Source of the DNA: Pseudomonas sp. LS1212
GTDB lineage: Bacteria; Pseudomonadota; Gammaproteobacteria; Pseudomonadales; Pseudomonadaceae
Reading direction: 5' to 3'
DNA: 64,000 nucleotides
Assembly: GCF_024741815.1 (NCBI RefSeq)
Contig: NZ_CP102951.1
Location: forward strand, 1,029,001-1,093,000
How positions within the stretch are numbered: position 1 is the stretch's first letter; each line of letters starts with the position of its first letter. The notes under the pieces are model-generated. The model was not told the DNA's origin. It did no database searches and worked only from the letters and a program-made list of their open reading frames with translations. The translations under genes were made by a program, and so were the position numbers. Positions 62,857 through 64,000 of this stretch are shown one piece after another.

Positions 62857-62998
62857 CCCGACACTGTGAAAGCTACTGCGCTTGGAAATACTGCGTTAAA
62901 AACAGGCTCGGAATGCTCATTTACAACCAGTAAACTCCGCTTCCTCGCCTGTTTTTGCCTTGTCTTTCCTGCGCTCGCTACGCTTTCACAGCGTCGGG
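62857..62998. repeat. Large imperfect inverted repeat between arcA and arcB
   Basis: Outer arms CCCGACACTGTGAAAGC (62857-62873) and GCTTTCACAGCGTCGGG (62982-62998) match over 17 bp with one mismatch. Inner arms AAAAACAGGC (62898-62907) and GCCTGTTTTT (62947-62956) are perfect, and the centre is the partly paired gctcatttacaaccagtaaactccgc. It fills nearly all of the 177-bp gap. It resembles ERIC-like intergenic elements by layout. Confidence 0.75.
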
Positions 62999-63019
62999 TC
63001 GTAGTAAGTCAAAAGTTAA

Positions 63020-64000
63020 TTAATAGTCGATCGGGTCGCGGATGATCGGGCAGGTCATGCAGTGACCGCCGCCGCGACCCCGGCCCAGTTCGCCGGCGCT
63101 GATGGTGATGACTTCGATGCCGGCCTTGCGCAGCAGGGTATTGGTGGAGGTGTTGCGGTCATAGCCGATCACCACGCCTGGCTCCACGGCCACCACGTTG
63201 TTGCCGTCGTCCCACTGTTCACGCTCGGCGGCGAAGGCGTTGCCGCCGGTTTCCACGACGCGCAGTTTTTTCAGGTTCAGTGCAGCGGCCACGGTGTCGA
63301 TGAAGTTGGTTTTTTCGCGGCGGATATCGATGCCATGGGGTTTGCTTTCATCGGGGCGCAGGGTGAAGGCGACGATCTGGCTCACCACTTCCGGGAATAC
63401 CGTGACCAGGTCGCGGTCGCAGAAGCTGAATACGGTGTCCAGGTGCATCGCGGCGCGGGATTTTGGCAGGCCGGCGACGATGACGCGCTCGACCGCCTTG
63501 TGCCTGAACAGGTTCTGCGCCAGTTGGCCGATGGCCTGGTGCGAGGTGCGCTCGCCCATGCCGATCAGGACTACACCGTTGCCGATCGGCATGACGTCGC
63601 CGCCTTCAAGGGTGGCGGCGCCGTGATCCTTGTCCGGGTCGCCGTACCAGACCTGGAAGTCGGCGTTGGTGAATTGCGGGTGGAACTTGTAGATGGCGCT
63701 GGTCAACAGGGTTTCCTGGCGACGGGCTGGCCAGTACATGGGGTTCAGGGTCACGCCACCGTAGATCCAGCAGGTGGTGTCACGGGTGAACTGGGTATTG
63801 GGCAACGGTGGCAGGATGAAGCTGGAGTGGCCGAGGAAGTCGCGGAACATTTTGATGGTCTCGCCACCGAAAGAATCGGGCAGATCATCGGCTGCCACAC
63901 CGCCAATCAGGAACTCGGCAATCTTGCGCGGCTCCAGGCTGCGCAACCAGGCGCTGACTTCCTGCACCAGGCCGATACCCACCTGGTTCGGGGTGACCTT
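63020..64000 (-). CDS. arcA: Arginine deiminase, N-terminal part outside the window
   Basis: Converts L-arginine to citrulline and ammonia, the first step of anaerobic arginine fermentation. The last 326 of about 418 residues are present. Catalytic elements visible are LEGGDVMPIG, GMGERTSHQAI, HLDTVFSF and the nucleophile Cys in GGGHCMTCPIIRDPIDY close to the C-terminus. The gene runs off the right edge. arcB and arcC follow in order, as in the Pseudomonas arcDABC operon; the Anr-controlled promoter would lie outside the window. Confidence 0.97.
   Translation of the reverse strand, partial: KVTPNQVGIGLVQEVSAWLRSLEPRKIAEFLIGGVAADDLPDSFGGETIKMFRDFLGHSSFILPPLPNTQFTRDTTCWIYGGVTLNPMYWPARRQETLLTSAIYKFHPQFTNADFQVWYGDPDKDHGAATLEGGDVMPIGNGVVLIGMGERTSHQAIGQLAQNLFRHKAVERVIVAGLPKSRAAMHLDTVFSFCDRDLVTVFPEVVSQIVAFTLRPDESKPHGIDIRREKTNFIDTVAAALNLKKLRVVETGGNAFAAEREQWDDGNNVVAVEPGVVIGYDRNTSTNTLLRKAGIEVITISAGELGRGRGGGHCMTCPIIRDPIDY

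Overview
The window is chromosomal DNA from a fluorescent-group Pseudomonas (P. fluorescens / P. putida type). The grounds are GC-rich coding with long antisense shadow frames, many REP palindromes of the 'gggcaagcccgctcccaca' type, a typical Pseudomonas gene set (rhlB, dauBAR, aapJQMP, moaCDE, valS-holC-pepA, lptFG, gcsR with the glycine cleavage genes, arcABC), and the remains of an alginate operon. It is nearly all core genome with dense coding. No rRNA, tRNA, CRISPR array, insertion sequence or prophage was found.

Layout. 1-6.7 kb: the end of a 2-hydroxyacid dehydrogenase gene, then a LysR regulator divergent from a four-gene efflux operon (outer-membrane lipoprotein, FUSC permease, DUF1656, HlyD adaptor). 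6.8-8.6 kb: SDR, thioredoxin-like and small membrane proteins. 8.7-11.7 kb: a collapsed alginate operon. algD is cut after 131 codons and joined to alg8 lacking its first ~20 codons; the first 50 codons of alg44 are fused in frame to the second half of algA, which also has a nonsense codon. The flanks (yaaA and the algA terminator) are intact. 12.6-16.5 kb: yaaA, a degenerate polysaccharide deacetylase and a PIN-PhoH ATPase. 16.5-20.1 kb: an AT-rich block with a tight three-gene operon (Pol-beta-type nucleotidyltransferase, acetate-kinase-like protein with an extra C-terminal domain, unknown helical protein). It lies between phoH and moaC and is the best candidate here for an undescribed system.

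20.2-32.2 kb: moaCDE; a D-arginine racemisation locus (binding protein, dauR, dauA, dauB); rhlB; a carboxylesterase; and the aapJQMP general amino-acid ABC transporter. 32.4-41.3 kb: GntR regulator and MFS transporter, a three-way-junction RNA leader in front of a DUF3077-type gene broken by a palindromic repeat, a puuD-like amidotransferase, GIY-YIG protein, GST, GH3 beta-glucosidase and yejK. 41.7-51.7 kb: HU protein, rlmF, valS, holC, pepA, lptF-lptG, an RDD protein and a cold-shock protein.

52.3-60.1 kb: the glycine cleavage/serine deamination operon gcvH-gcvP-sdaA-gcvT downstream of its sigma-54 activator gcsR. A recognisable -24/-12 promoter and three activator boxes lie between gcsR and gcvH. 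60.3-64 kb: a DUF5064 protein and the arginine deiminase genes arcA (5' end outside the window), arcB and arcC. Amino-acid metabolism dominates: uptake (aap), D- to L-arginine conversion (dau), arginine fermentation (arc) and glycine/serine breakdown (gcv, sdaA).
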